From an uncultured Alphaproteobacteria bacterium (GTDB taxonomy: Bacteria; Pseudomonadota; Alphaproteobacteria; Rhizobiales; Aestuariivirgaceae), in the NCBI GenBank assembly GCA_937868035.1, contig CALMLK010000452.1:1-7625 (forward strand): 7,625 bases of DNA, given 5' to 3'. The position numbers and the translations under genes are program-made. Every line of letters starts with the position of its first letter. Within the stretch, counting starts at the first letter, position 1. The notes under the pieces were generated by a model. The model was not told the DNA's origin. It saw only the letters and a list, made by a program, of their open reading frames with translations, and ran no database searches. This document shows, piece by piece, positions 1-6,651 of the stretch.

Positions 1-474
1 GAAGTCTATCCGCTGACCTACAAGCCGGACTACGCGGGTGCCGATGCACCGGCGCAGACGTTCACCCTCTTTGCATTCACCTGCTCGGTCGCGGCCTACA
101 ACGTGAGCAATGTGTTCTACGGTTATGAGCCGGTGTCGGGCCTGCAGCGGCTGTCGTTTGCCAGTCCGCATCTCGCGCTTACATACGAGGACCAGGAACA
201 GACCAAGCTGACCTCGATTGCCGTCGATGGATTTGCGGCGGACAGCATTCTCACCAATGCGGAATTCGACGCCGCCACGGGCACCATCAACCACTATGCC
301 AAATGGCGGGGAATCGGGGATGCGGCCAGCCATGGCGAATATGTCTTCAGCGAAGGCCAGTTCGTGCTGAAGGAATATGACGTGGACCCCACCACCGACG
401 AGCAGATGAATCCCTATCTGCTTGTAAAGGATGGGAAAATGGTGGTGAAACCGGCGCTGATTCCGGACGAGTGA
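1..474 (+). CDS. DUF1176-like protein, 3' part (start lies upstream of window)
   Basis: The reading frame is open from the first base to a TGA at 472-474 and gives the last 157 residues of a longer protein. A GTG lies in frame at 103, but coding-like sequence continues without a break upstream of it, so the gene is cut by the window edge rather than starting there. The C-terminal half contains the block KWRGIGDAASHGEYVF, then EGQFVLKEYDVDP (about residues 101-130 of the visible part). This resembles the 'W-R-G-x-G-D ... G-x-[WY]-x-[WF] ... F-x-L' pattern I associate with DUF1176 proteins, which are mostly exported and of unknown function. The family call is from memory of that pattern. The signal peptide, if there is one, is outside the window. 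An intrinsic terminator 22 bases after the stop closes the transcript, so this gene is separate from what follows. Confidence 0.8.
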   Translation, partial: EVYPLTYKPDYAGADAPAQTFTLFAFTCSVAAYNVSNVFYGYEPVSGLQRLSFASPHLALTYEDQEQTKLTSIAVDGFAADSILTNAEFDAATGTINHYAKWRGIGDAASHGEYVFSEGQFVLKEYDVDPTTDEQMNPYLLVKDGKMVVKPALIPDE

Positions 475-496
475 TTCCTTGCGGCGGGGTCATACT

Positions 497-519
497 GTCG
501 TCACAATTGACGGCTTTTT
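497..519 (+). terminator. Intrinsic (rho-independent) terminator after the DUF1176-like gene
   Basis: Bases 497-503 (GTCGTCA) pair with 508-514 (TGACGGC) around a CAAT loop. The stem has seven pairs, one of them G-U, and is followed directly by five T residues at 515-519. The shape and position, 22 bases after the stop codon at 474, fit a terminator. A longer-range inverted repeat (TTGCGG at 479-484 with CCGCAA at 523-528) encloses it and may strengthen the fold. Confidence 0.7.
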
Positions 520-556
520 GCACCGCAACAAATCCACTCATTGATGGGGCCTATCC

Positions 557-898
557 ATGACTTACCGGATTCCGCTTGCCGCGGCTCTCGCCGCCTGCCT
601 TCTCTCGCCGGCCGCCCATGGGGGCGACAAACTCTCGTCTTCCGAACTTCGCCAACTGGCGCCCGGCCAGTACGCCGTGAACGTGATGGGGCTTGTCAGC
701 ATGACCGTTTCGATGCGCCCCAACGGCGTCATCACGGGGCAGGCCAAGGGCGAGAAGGATCGTGGCCTGTGGCGCGTGAAGGGTGAGCAGCTTTGCATCG
801 CCTGGTCGAAGTGGAACGATGGCAAGACCTCCTGCGCCGCCCTTTCCGGCGACAATGGCAGCTATCGCGGCGGTGGTCTTTCCATCCGCCGAATCTGA
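557..898 (+). CDS. Small exported or lipoprotein-like protein, unknown function
   Basis: This encodes 113 residues. I do not recognise a named family. The first 22 residues form a short signal sequence (MTYR, then an Ala/Leu stretch). Cleavage by signal peptidase I is possible after Ala-His-Gly22. The run Leu-Ala-Ala-Cys14 also reads as a lipobox, so a lipoprotein is a real alternative. The remainder is about 90 residues rich in Gly, Ser and aromatic residues, with alternating hydrophobic stretches suggesting a small beta-sheet domain (for example LAPGQYAVNVMGLVSMTVSM at about 34-53). Two cysteines, C80 and C93, could form a disulfide outside the cytoplasm. The ATG at 557 is chosen because it places the signal sequence at the N-terminus; a GGGG run at 546-549 is the only ribosome-site candidate. 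The gene follows a terminator, so it needs its own promoter, and none is convincing. Confidence 0.8.
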   Translation: MTYRIPLAAALAACLLSPAAHGGDKLSSSELRQLAPGQYAVNVMGLVSMTVSMRPNGVITGQAKGEKDRGLWRVKGEQLCIAWSKWNDGKTSCAALSGDNGSYRGGGLSIRRI

Positions 899-923
899 GC
901 CTGATTCCAAGCGCTTGCACGGG

Positions 924-936
924 CGCAGAATCTGCG
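924..936. repeat. Perfect 13-base inverted repeat upstream of gyrA
   Basis: CGCAGA and TCTGCG flank a single central A. As RNA it could fold only as a five-pair stem with a three-base AAT loop. It is followed by A residues rather than T, so it is not an intrinsic terminator in either orientation. It lies in the 157-base gap between the small exported protein and gyrA, where a regulator operator for gyrA could sit. No regulator is identified, and a chance palindrome in GC-rich DNA is possible. Confidence 0.35.
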
Positions 937-1045
937 AAAAACCTGCTGATTTCATTGCCCTGACAAGGCTGCGGGAGTAGTCTCGCGCGGATGTTTCGCG
1001 AGTCGTGGTCCGGGCCTTCCGGAGCCGTTCGCGGCGGGAACCAGC

Positions 1046-1050
1046 AGAGG
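1046..1050 (+). promoter_or_regulatory. Ribosome binding site that favours the GTG start of gyrA at 1056
   Basis: AGAGG ends five bases before a GTG at 1056. This supports translation from 1056 rather than from the in-frame GTG at 1005, which has no Shine-Dalgarno-like sequence before it and would add a 17-residue Arg-rich stretch unlike GyrA N-termini. The spacing is a little short. Confidence 0.5.
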
Positions 1051-1055
1051 CATTT

Positions 1056-3776
1056 GTGGCCGACAAGAACGACGACAAGGCAGGCTTGCCGCCTGCCAAT
1101 CCGAACGAGATTTCGCCCATCACCATCGAAGAGGAGATGCGGCAGAGCTATCTCTCCTATGCGATGTCGGTCATCGTCAGCCGCGCCCTGCCGGACGTGC
1201 GCGACGGCCTGAAGCCGGTGCACCGCCGCATCCTTTACACGATGGATGAAAACGGCTTCACGCCGGACAAACCCTACAAGAAATCCGCCCGTATCGTCGG
1301 TGACGTGATGGGTAAATATCATCCGCACGGCAACCTCGCGATCTATGACGCGCTGGTGCGCATGGCGCAGGACTTCTCTCTGCGCCTGCCGCTGATCGAC
1401 GGGCAGGGCAATTTCGGTTCGGTGGACGGTGATCCGCCGGCCGCCGACCGCTACACCGAATCGCGCCTGGCGCGGGCCGCCATCCCGCTGCTGGACGACC
1501 TGGACAAGGACACGGTGGCCTTCCAGGACAACTATTCCAACGAGTTCAAGGAACCGACGGTTCTTCCCGCCAAGTATCCCAACCTGCTGGTGAACGGGGC
1601 AGGCGGCATTGCCGTTGGCATGGCGACCAACATGGCGCCGCACAATCTTGGCGAAGTCGTTGACGCCACGCTGGCGCTGATCGACAAGCCGGAGATCACC
1701 GTTGAGGAATTGCTGCCGATCATCCCGGGTCCGGATTTCCCGACGGGCGGCATCATCCTGGGGCGGAGCGGCATCCGCAGCGCCTTCATGACGGGGCGCG
1801 GCAGCATCACCATGCGCGCGCGCGTGCAGGTGGAGGAAATCCGCAAGGACCGGCAGGCGCTGGTGCTGACGGAGATTCCCTATCAGGTCAACAAGTCCAC
1901 GATGATCGAGAAGATCGCCGACCATGTGCGCGAGAAGCGCATCGAGGGCATTTCCGATATCCGTGACGAAAGCTCGCGCGAAGGCATGCGCGTCGTGATC
2001 GAGTTGAAGCGCGATGCGGAACCCGAAATCGTGCTGAACCAGCTCTGGCGCTATTCCGACATGCAGACCACGTTCTCGGTGAACAACGTGGCGCTCTCTG
2101 GCGGGCGGCCGGAAATGCTCAACCTGCTCGACCTGTTGCGCTCCTTCGTGTCGTTCCGCGAGGAAGTGATCACACGGCGCACCAAGTTCCTGCTGAAGAA
2201 GGCACGCGACCGTGCGCATGTGTTGGTGGGCCTCGCCATTGCCGTTGCCAATATCGATGAAGTGATCCGCCTCATCCGCTCGTCGCGGGATGCGGCGGCG
2301 GCGCGCGAAGCCTTGATGGCGCGTGACTGGCCGGCGCGCCAGCTGGAGCCGCTGATCGCCCTCATTGCCGACCCGCGCCACCGCCTGAAGGGCGACGGCA
2401 CCTACCGGCTGTCGGACGAACAGGCGCGCGCCATCCTCGATCTCCGCCTGCAGCGCCTCACGCAACTGGGCCTCGAGGAAATCACCGAGGAGCTGGAAAA
2501 GCTCGCGGCCGAGATCAAGGACTACCTCGACATCCTGTCGTCGCGCGTGCGCGTGCGCCAGATCATCCGTGATGAACTGACGGCGGTGAAGACCGAATTC
2601 GCAACGCCGCGCCGCACCGACATCGTGGAGAATGAGGGTGAGGTTGACGACGAAGACCTGATCCAGTCCGAGGACATGGTGGTGACGGTGAGCCACGCGG
2701 GCTACGTGAAGCGCGTGCCGCTCTCGGCCTACCGGGCGCAGCGCCGCGGCGGCAAGGGCCGTGCGGGTGCTGCGGTGCGCGAAGAAGACTTCGTCACGAA
2801 GATGTTCGTGGCCAATACGCATACGCCCATCCTGTTCTTCTCCTCGCTGGGCACGGTGTATCGCATGAAGGTGTGGCGCCTGCCGGTGGGCACGCCGCAA
2901 TCGCGCGGCAAGGCCCTGATCAACATCCTGCCGCTGGAAAACGGCGAGCGCATCACCACCATCCTGCCGCTGCCGGAGATGGCGGAGGGCGCATCCAAGC
3001 AGTTCCTGATGTTCGCCACCGCCTCGGGCAATGTGCGACGGAACGAGCTGGAGGATTTCGAACTCATCAACCGCAACGGCAAGCGCGCCATGAAGCTGGA
3101 CGCGGGCGACCTGATCATCGGCGTCGATCTGGCGGAGGAGCAGGACAACGTGCTGCTGACCACGGCGCAGGGCCAGTGCATCCGCTTCGAGGTGAACGAC
3201 ATCCGCGTGTTCAAGGGGCGCGAGTCCGATGGCGTGCGCGGCATCCGTCTCGACAAGGATGACAAGGTGATCTCCATGTCGATCATCAAGCACTTCGAGG
3301 CGACGCCGCAGGACCGCGCCGCCTTCGTGAAAATGTCGCGCGCAGTGGCGGGCGACGAGGCCACGCAAGAGGGTGATGACGAAGCACCGGTGGAGGCAAT
3401 GCTGAGCCAGGAACGCTACGCCGAAATGAGTGCCGCCGAGCAGGTGATCCTCACCATTTCCGCCAACGGCTATGGCAAGCGCACCAGTGCCTATGAGTAC
3501 CGCGTGTCGGGCCGTGGTGGCAAAGGCATCACGGCCATGGCGGTGAATGAACGCAATGGTCCGCTGGTGGCGTCTTTCGCGGTGGAAGAGCAGGACGAGA
3601 TCATGCTTGTCTCCGACCAGGGACAGATGATCCGCTGCCCGGTGCACGACATCCGCAAGACGGGACGTTCGGCACAGGGCGTGATCGTGTTCGACACGGC
3701 CGACGACGAGCATGTCGTCTCGGTGGAACACATCGGCGAGAATGGCGGCATGAACGGTGGCGACGAGGCGGAGTGA
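1056..3776 (+). CDS. gyrA: DNA gyrase subunit A
   Basis: GyrA is the DNA-cutting subunit of gyrase (A2B2), which introduces negative supercoils using ATP hydrolysed by GyrB. From GTG at 1056 the protein has 906 residues, normal for alphaproteobacteria. Order: start of the breakage-reunion domain ([20 protein letters not shown], about 34-53), the quinolone-resistance region (KYHPHG ... DGQGNFGS, about 87-122), catalytic Tyr133, the tower and coiled-coil region with QLGLEEI near 470, and the beta-pinwheel C-terminal domain. The GyrA box QRRGGKG (562-568), needed for wrapping and supercoiling, together with NFGSVDGD, separates it from ParC. An acidic insertion of about 50 residues (about 744-796) sits between pinwheel blades; I know similar insertions from other alphaproteobacterial GyrA proteins. 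Oddities: Asn93-Leu94 occupy the places of E. coli Asp82-Ser83, and Asp131 replaces the usual Met two residues before the catalytic Tyr. Asp98 (E. coli Asp87) is kept. The GTG at 1005 would give 923 residues and is less likely. No terminator is visible before the next gene. Confidence 0.98.
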   Translation: MADKNDDKAGLPPANPNEISPITIEEEMRQSYLSYAMSVIVSRALPDVRDGLKPVHRRILYTMDENGFTPDKPYKKSARIVGDVMGKYHPHGNLAIYDALVRMAQDFSLRLPLIDGQGNFGSVDGDPPAADRYTESRLARAAIPLLDDLDKDTVAFQDNYSNEFKEPTVLPAKYPNLLVNGAGGIAVGMATNMAPHNLGEVVDATLALIDKPEITVEELLPIIPGPDFPTGGIILGRSGIRSAFMTGRGSITMRARVQVEEIRKDRQALVLTEIPYQVNKSTMIEKIADHVREKRIEGISDIRDESSREGMRVVIELKRDAEPEIVLNQLWRYSDMQTTFSVNNVALSGGRPEMLNLLDLLRSFVSFREEVITRRTKFLLKKARDRAHVLVGLAIAVANIDEVIRLIRSSRDAAAAREALMARDWPARQLEPLIALIADPRHRLKGDGTYRLSDEQARAILDLRLQRLTQLGLEEITEELEKLAAEIKDYLDILSSRVRVRQIIRDELTAVKTEFATPRRTDIVENEGEVDDEDLIQSEDMVVTVSHAGYVKRVPLSAYRAQRRGGKGRAGAAVREEDFVTKMFVANTHTPILFFSSLGTVYRMKVWRLPVGTPQSRGKALINILPLENGERITTILPLPEMAEGASKQFLMFATASGNVRRNELEDFELINRNGKRAMKLDAGDLIIGVDLAEEQDNVLLTTAQGQCIRFEVNDIRVFKGRESDGVRGIRLDKDDKVISMSIIKHFEATPQDRAAFVKMSRAVAGDEATQEGDDEAPVEAMLSQERYAEMSAAEQVILTISANGYGKRTSAYEYRVSGRGGKGITAMAVNERNGPLVASFAVEEQDEIMLVSDQGQMIRCPVHDIRKTGRSAQGVIVFDTADDEHVVSVEHIGENGGMNGGDEAE

Positions 3777-3823
3777 GGTCCTCGCAACTTGCGTGGGCGT
3801 GCGGCCTGTGATTTGTTCGGGCC

Positions 3824-4444
3824 ATGATTGCTGCTGAAGCCTATGTCGCCTTCTGCCTCGCCGCGCTGGCGTTAGCTGCCGTGCCGGGGCCGACGGTCAC
3901 CGTCATCATTGCCAACTCGCTGCGCTTTGGGGCGCGGGCAGGGCTGTTGAACGTCGCCGGCACGATTGCCGCGGGATTGGTGTGGCTGGCGCTCGCCACG
4001 CTGGGGCTTGGTGCCGCCATCCGGGTCATGGGAATCTGGTTCGACCTGCTGCGCTATGCCGGTGCGATCTATCTGGTGTGGCTTGGCCTGCGCCTGCTCT
4101 TTTCCAAAGGTTCTGCTTTTGACGGGAGCGCTGCCACGGGTGCGGGCGCGCACGGATTCTTCTGGCAGGGGTTCGTGGTGCTCATGTCCAACCCGAAAGT
4201 GCTTGTGCTGTTTGGCATGCTGATCCCGCCATTTCTGGGGGCGAATGGCGACATCGAGCGGGGCACACTGCTGCTGGGCGGAACGTTCATCATCATCGCG
4301 GCTGTGACGGACACGGTCTACGCGCTACTCGCGGGCCAAGCCGGAAGTTGGATGTCGCGGTCGCGCATCCGGGCCGTGGAAGTGGTGAGCGGCACGTTCC
4401 TCGCGGCGGCCGGCGTGTGGATGGCATTGAAAGGAAGGGCGTGA
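3824..4444 (+). CDS. LysE/RhtB-family amino-acid exporter
   Basis: This is a 206-residue inner-membrane protein of the LysE/RhtB family, whose members export amino acids or related small molecules using the proton gradient. The substrate here cannot be told from sequence. About six hydrophobic segments can be read (roughly residues 5-28, 38-64, 66-95, 113-138, 147-172 and 184-202). The family signature is clear: Pro-Gly-Pro-Thr at 21-24 followed by a Gly-Ala-Arg-Ala-Gly loop at 36-40, and the Asn-Pro-Lys motif at 123-125 at the start of a later helix. Length is typical. It starts 47 bases after gyrA with no clear terminator between them and no strong ribosome site. Its TGA shares one base with the coaD ATG, so the two are probably co-translated. 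A role linked to gyrase or CoA is not implied. No regulator of the LysG type is adjacent. Confidence 0.93.
   Translation: MIAAEAYVAFCLAALALAAVPGPTVTVIIANSLRFGARAGLLNVAGTIAAGLVWLALATLGLGAAIRVMGIWFDLLRYAGAIYLVWLGLRLLFSKGSAFDGSAATGAGAHGFFWQGFVVLMSNPKVLVLFGMLIPPFLGANGDIERGTLLLGGTFIIIAAVTDTVYALLAGQAGSWMSRSRIRAVEVVSGTFLAAAGVWMALKGRA
4431..4439 (+). promoter_or_regulatory. Strong ribosome binding site of coaD, inside the exporter gene
   Basis: The purine-rich run AAGGAAGGG lies in the last codons of the upstream exporter, ending four bases before the coaD ATG, with AAGGA eight bases away. It decides the coaD start at 4444 and shows that coaD has its own initiation signal despite overlapping the upstream gene. 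Confidence 0.75.
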
Positions 4445-4947
4445 TGGCGCGCATCGGTTTTTATCCGGGGTCGTTCGATCCCGTCACATTCGGGCACCTC
4501 GACATCATCGCGCGGGCGGCGCGTGTGGTCGACAAGCTGGTGATCGGTGTTGGCGTGCATGTGGGCAAGCAGGCGCTTCTCTCGGCGGCCGAGCGGATCA
4601 GCCTCATCGAGACGGTGACCAAGCCCATCGCAGAGCATTCCGGCCTCAAGGTGAGTGTCATGTCCTTTGATGACCTTGCGGTGGCTGCGGCGAAGCGGGC
4701 GCATGCGCAAGTGATCATCCGTGGACTGAGGGATGCTTCGGATTTCGACTATGAAGTGCAAATGGCGCAGCTGAACGGGTCGCTGGCGCCGGATATCGAG
4801 ACCATCTTCATGGCGGCTTCGCCCGCAACGCGCATGATTGCCTCCTCGCTGGTGAAGCAGATTGCCAGGATGGGCGGCGACACATCGCTGTTCCTGCCGC
4901 ACGAAGCGGAAACGGCCCTGCGGGGGGCGATGGCGCGGCGCGTCTGA
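4444..4947 (+). CDS. coaD: Phosphopantetheine adenylyltransferase
   Basis: CoaD catalyses the fourth step of coenzyme A synthesis in the cytoplasm: 4'-phosphopantetheine plus ATP gives dephospho-CoA and pyrophosphate. The 167-residue length is typical, and the family normally forms hexamers. The nucleotidyltransferase fold is marked by YPGSFDPVTFGH (7-18), with the T-x-G-H motif at Thr15-His18. Other matches to the E. coli enzyme are Lys42, the Ile-Arg-Gly-Leu-Arg block with Arg93 and Arg96, Tyr103-Glu104 in the EVQMAQLN region, and the C-terminal Ser-Ser-Leu-Val-Lys138 segment that contacts the nucleotide. The frame stays open upstream to 4348, but those codons overlap the exporter gene and would add 32 residues with no family support. 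The ATG at 4444 follows a strong ribosome site. No key residue is missing. Confidence 0.97.
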   Translation: MARIGFYPGSFDPVTFGHLDIIARAARVVDKLVIGVGVHVGKQALLSAAERISLIETVTKPIAEHSGLKVSVMSFDDLAVAAAKRAHAQVIIRGLRDASDFDYEVQMAQLNGSLAPDIETIFMAASPATRMIASSLVKQIARMGGDTSLFLPHEAETALRGAMARRV

Positions 4948-5047
4948 GGGGGAACAAGGCCGGTGAGTGCCCGAGGCCGCTCCGGCCCCGCGCTGGCCCC
5001 GCTCCGGACTTCCCCGGGGTGACGGTTTGTGGCGGTGACGTTGTCGC
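4948..5047. other. GC-rich spacer between convergent genes, with short hairpins and a repeated word (possible REP-like element)
   Basis: These 100 bases separate the ends of coaD (plus) and the acetyltransferase (minus). The 9-mer CCGCTCCGG occurs at 4977-4985 and again at 4999-5007. Stem-loop candidates are GGCCG (4975-4979) with CGGCC (4983-4987), and CCCCG (4997-5001) with CGGGG (5015-5019). Neither is followed by a T run, so these are not standard intrinsic terminators, although convergent genes need a stop for transcription here. The mixture of GC palindromes in a convergent spacer resembles interspersed intergenic repeats of alphaproteobacteria. I cannot test whether it recurs in the genome. 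Confidence 0.4.
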
Positions 5048-5527
5048 CTACAGCATCTTTCCCAGAAAGACCGTCCCTGCGACGGGTGTTTCGTAATAGG
5101 GCGCGACAGGTGTGAAGCCGAGGCGGGCGTAGAGGTTCTGGGCGCTGGCCATGCTGGGTAGGGTGTCCAGCCGGATTTCGCGGTAGCCCATCTGACGGGC
5201 GGTTGAGAGGATTTCTTCGGCGAGGGCCCGGCCACAGCCGGTGCCACGGCCTTCAGGTTTGACGAACAGGCGTTTCATCTCGCAGACCAGTGGCGGTTCC
5301 AGAGGCCGGAGGGCGGCGCAACCGATGGCGGTTCCGGAGGCGTCACGGGCCAGCAGCAACTCGCCGTGGGGTGGGGCGTATTTCCCCGGCAGGCCTGCCA
5401 GTTCGTCGGCAAAGCCCTGGTAGGACAGGTCCACCGGCAGACTGCCGGCGTAAGCCTGGAACATGCTGCGGATGGCGGCCAGGTTGCGCTGGCCCCGCGC
5501 CGCGGTGATGGTGAGGGCAGGCGGCAT
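5048..5527 (-). CDS. GNAT-family N-acetyltransferase
   Basis: The 159-residue product carries the GNAT acetyl-CoA fold over its whole length, and the substrate is unknown. The acetyl-CoA pyrophosphate loop is seen in VKPEGRGTGCGRALAEEI (89-106), matching the Q/R-x-x-G-x-G/A pattern at Arg94, Gly97 and Gly99. It is preceded by the beta-4 segment CEMKRLFV (82-89) and followed by the C-terminal LDTLPSMASAQNLYARLGF region (120-138). The ATG at 5527 is preferred because homologous GNAT proteins, as I recall them, begin shortly before the first beta strand. The frame stays open to 5623 with further ATG codons at 5581 and 5623. These would add 14-32 residues with no domain character and run into the leader of the divergent cyclophilin gene. 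No start has a strong ribosome site. It is the only minus-strand gene in the window and looks like an insertion between two conserved blocks. Confidence 0.92.
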   Translation of the reverse strand: MPPALTITAARGQRNLAAIRSMFQAYAGSLPVDLSYQGFADELAGLPGKYAPPHGELLLARDASGTAIGCAALRPLEPPLVCEMKRLFVKPEGRGTGCGRALAEEILSTARQMGYREIRLDTLPSMASAQNLYARLGFTPVAPYYETPVAGTVFLGKML

Positions 5528-5605
5528 CGTTCGCTTTTGCGGCGTTGAGGAAAGGCTGGCAATACCCAAGTTGCGCCGCATTTGAAGGTCAGCTAACCCC
5601 TCCCG

Positions 5606-5622
5606 TGACTTTTTGAGAGTCA
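5606..5622. repeat. Small inverted repeat in the leader between divergent genes
   Basis: TGACT (5606-5610) and AGTCA (5618-5622) flank a seven-base loop (TTTTGAG). It lies nine bases before the ribosome site of the exported cyclophilin, in the region shared by the two divergent genes. It could be an operator or a weak RNA hairpin in the cyclophilin leader. The stem is only five pairs, so chance is not excluded. No convincing -35/-10 pair was found in this leader. Confidence 0.3.
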
Positions 5623-5630
5623 TCCCAACT

Positions 5631-5634
5631 GGAG
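5631..5634 (+). promoter_or_regulatory. Ribosome binding site that fixes a TTG start for the exported cyclophilin
   Basis: GGAG is followed eight bases later by TTG at 5643. This is ideal spacing and is the best initiation signal in the region. An upstream in-frame TTG at 5613 has no such site and would put ten extra residues before the basic Lys-Trp of the signal peptide. Confidence 0.7.
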
Positions 5635-5642
5635 AACTTAAC

Positions 5643-6161
5643 TTGAATCAGATCAGGAAATGGGTGCTGGCCGGCGCTGCTCTTGCCGCCCTGGCCGCTC
5701 CGGCCGCCGCCGCCGACAGCATCAAGATCGACACATCGGACAACTGCAGCTTCACCATCAAGCTGCGCCCGGATCTCGCACCCAAGCATGTGGCGCAGGT
5801 TTCGAAGCTCGCCGCCGCCGGCTTCTACGACGGCATCGTGTTCCATCGCGTGATCGATGGCTTCATGGCCCAGACGGGCGACCCCACGGGCACCGGCACC
5901 GGCGGCTCCAACGAGCCTGACCTTCCCGCCGAATTCACCAAGGAACATTTCGCGCGCGGCACGGTGGGCATGGCCCGCTCGTCCGATCCGAACTCGGCCA
6001 ACAGCCAGTTCTTCATCATGTTCGCCGATGGCGGCTTCCTTGATGGCCAGTACACGGTGTTCGGCCAGGTGGACGCAGACGGCATGAAGTGCGTGGACCA
6101 GATCGAACGCGGCGAACCCGTGGCAAACCCCGACAAGATGACAAAGGTGACGGTGCAATAA
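5643..6161 (+). CDS. Exported cyclophilin-type peptidyl-prolyl cis-trans isomerase
   Basis: This enzyme interconverts cis and trans proline peptide bonds and so helps exported proteins fold. It has 172 residues from a TTG start. Residues 1-24 are a classical signal peptide: basic Arg5/Lys6, a Val/Leu/Ala core, and Ala-Ala-Ala before Asp25. The mature protein should be periplasmic. The cyclophilin domain fills the rest. Active-site residues are present: Arg69 in FHRVI (human CypA Arg55), Phe74, Met75 and Gln77 in GFMAQ, and Gln122-Phe123-Phe124. Phe132 stands where CypA has Trp121, a change common in bacterial cyclophilins and linked to weak cyclosporin binding. Cys35 and Cys150 of the mature protein could pair in the oxidising periplasm. 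Its TAA shares one base with the ATG of the next, paralogous gene. ppiA would be a reasonable name by location, but I leave it blank because naming of this pair varies. Confidence 0.95.
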   Translation: MNQIRKWVLAGAALAALAAPAAAADSIKIDTSDNCSFTIKLRPDLAPKHVAQVSKLAAAGFYDGIVFHRVIDGFMAQTGDPTGTGTGGSNEPDLPAEFTKEHFARGTVGMARSSDPNSANSQFFIMFADGGFLDGQYTVFGQVDADGMKCVDQIERGEPVANPDKMTKVTVQ

Positions 6162-6646
6162 TGGCTGATCTCGAAAATACCCTGTACATGGACATTGCCG
6201 ATGCGAAGGGCACGGCCAAGGGCCGCGTGACCATTGCGCTGCGCCCCGACCTGGCACCCGGCCACGTTGGCCGCATCAAGGAACTGGCCCGTGAAGGCTT
6301 CTACGACAACGTGGTGTTCCACCGCGTCATCGAGGGCTTCATGGCGCAGGGCGGCGACCCGACGGGCACCGGCATGGGCGGCTCCAAGAAGCCGGACCTG
6401 AAGGCCGAATTCTCCAAGGAACCGCATGTGCGGGGCGTGTGCTCCATGGCGCGCTCGTCCAACCCGAATTCGGCCAACAGCCAGTTCTTCATCTGCTTCG
6501 GCGACGCGACGTTCCTCGACAAGCAGTACACCGTGTGGGGCAAGGTCACGTCCGGCATGGAGATCGTGGACGGAATCAAGCGCGGTGAACCCGTGCGCGA
6601 GCCGGACAAGATCGCCAAGATGCAGGTCGCGGCTGACGCGGCGTAA
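6161..6646 (+). CDS. Cytoplasmic cyclophilin-type peptidyl-prolyl cis-trans isomerase
   Basis: This is the second cyclophilin, 161 residues, with no signal peptide, so it should act in the cytoplasm. The core matches the family: Arg55 in FHRVI, Phe60, Met61 and Gln63 in GFMAQ, the GDPTGTG loop at 65-71, Gln108-Phe109-Phe110, and Phe118 in place of the CypA Trp121. It is a close paralogue of the gene before it, with long shared blocks, and probably arose by tandem duplication with signal-peptide loss or gain. The ATG at 6161 overlaps the previous stop (TAATG), and AAGGTGA at 6144-6150 is a plausible ribosome site, so translation is likely coupled. The frame is open back to 6089, but those codons overlap the first cyclophilin and are not used. 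ppiB would fit by location. Confidence 0.95.
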   Translation: MADLENTLYMDIADAKGTAKGRVTIALRPDLAPGHVGRIKELAREGFYDNVVFHRVIEGFMAQGGDPTGTGMGGSKKPDLKAEFSKEPHVRGVCSMARSSNPNSANSQFFICFGDATFLDKQYTVWGKVTSGMEIVDGIKRGEPVREPDKIAKMQVAADAA

Positions 6647-6651
6647 CACCC

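Noticed and set aside
507..535. TTGACG at 508-512 region as a -35 box for the small exported protein
   Set aside because: These bases form the 3' arm of the terminator stem, and no acceptable -10 box lies 16-18 bases downstream.
955..983. TTGCCC and TAGTCT, 17 bases apart, as a gyrA promoter
   Set aside because: Only four and three of six positions match the consensus, which is too weak to list as a feature, though a gyrA promoter should be nearby.
1005..1055. Upstream GTG at 1005 as the gyrA start
   Set aside because: It has no ribosome site and adds an Arg-rich 17-residue stretch unlike GyrA; GTG 1056 has AGAGG before it and a normal N-terminus.
732..3731. Open reading frame of 999 codons on the minus strand, opposite gyrA
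   Set aside because: It is antisense to a certain gyrA, is rich in His, Arg and Ala as expected from the complement of GC-biased codons, and shows no domain. It also crosses two unrelated plus-strand features.
1056..3776. Possibility that this gene is parC rather than gyrA
   Set aside because: The NFGSVDGD motif and an intact QRRGGKG GyrA box are gyrase features; ParC has a different sequence after the DGQGN block and lacks the intact box.
4318..5247. Minus-strand open frame of 309 codons across coaD and the spacer
   Set aside because: It lies opposite coaD, overlaps the acetyltransferase in another frame, and its translation is low-complexity Arg/Pro/His with no family pattern.
5589..6649. 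Long minus-strand open frames opposite the two cyclophilin genes
   Set aside because: They mirror the cyclophilin coding sequences and resemble each other only because the two cyclophilins are paralogues.
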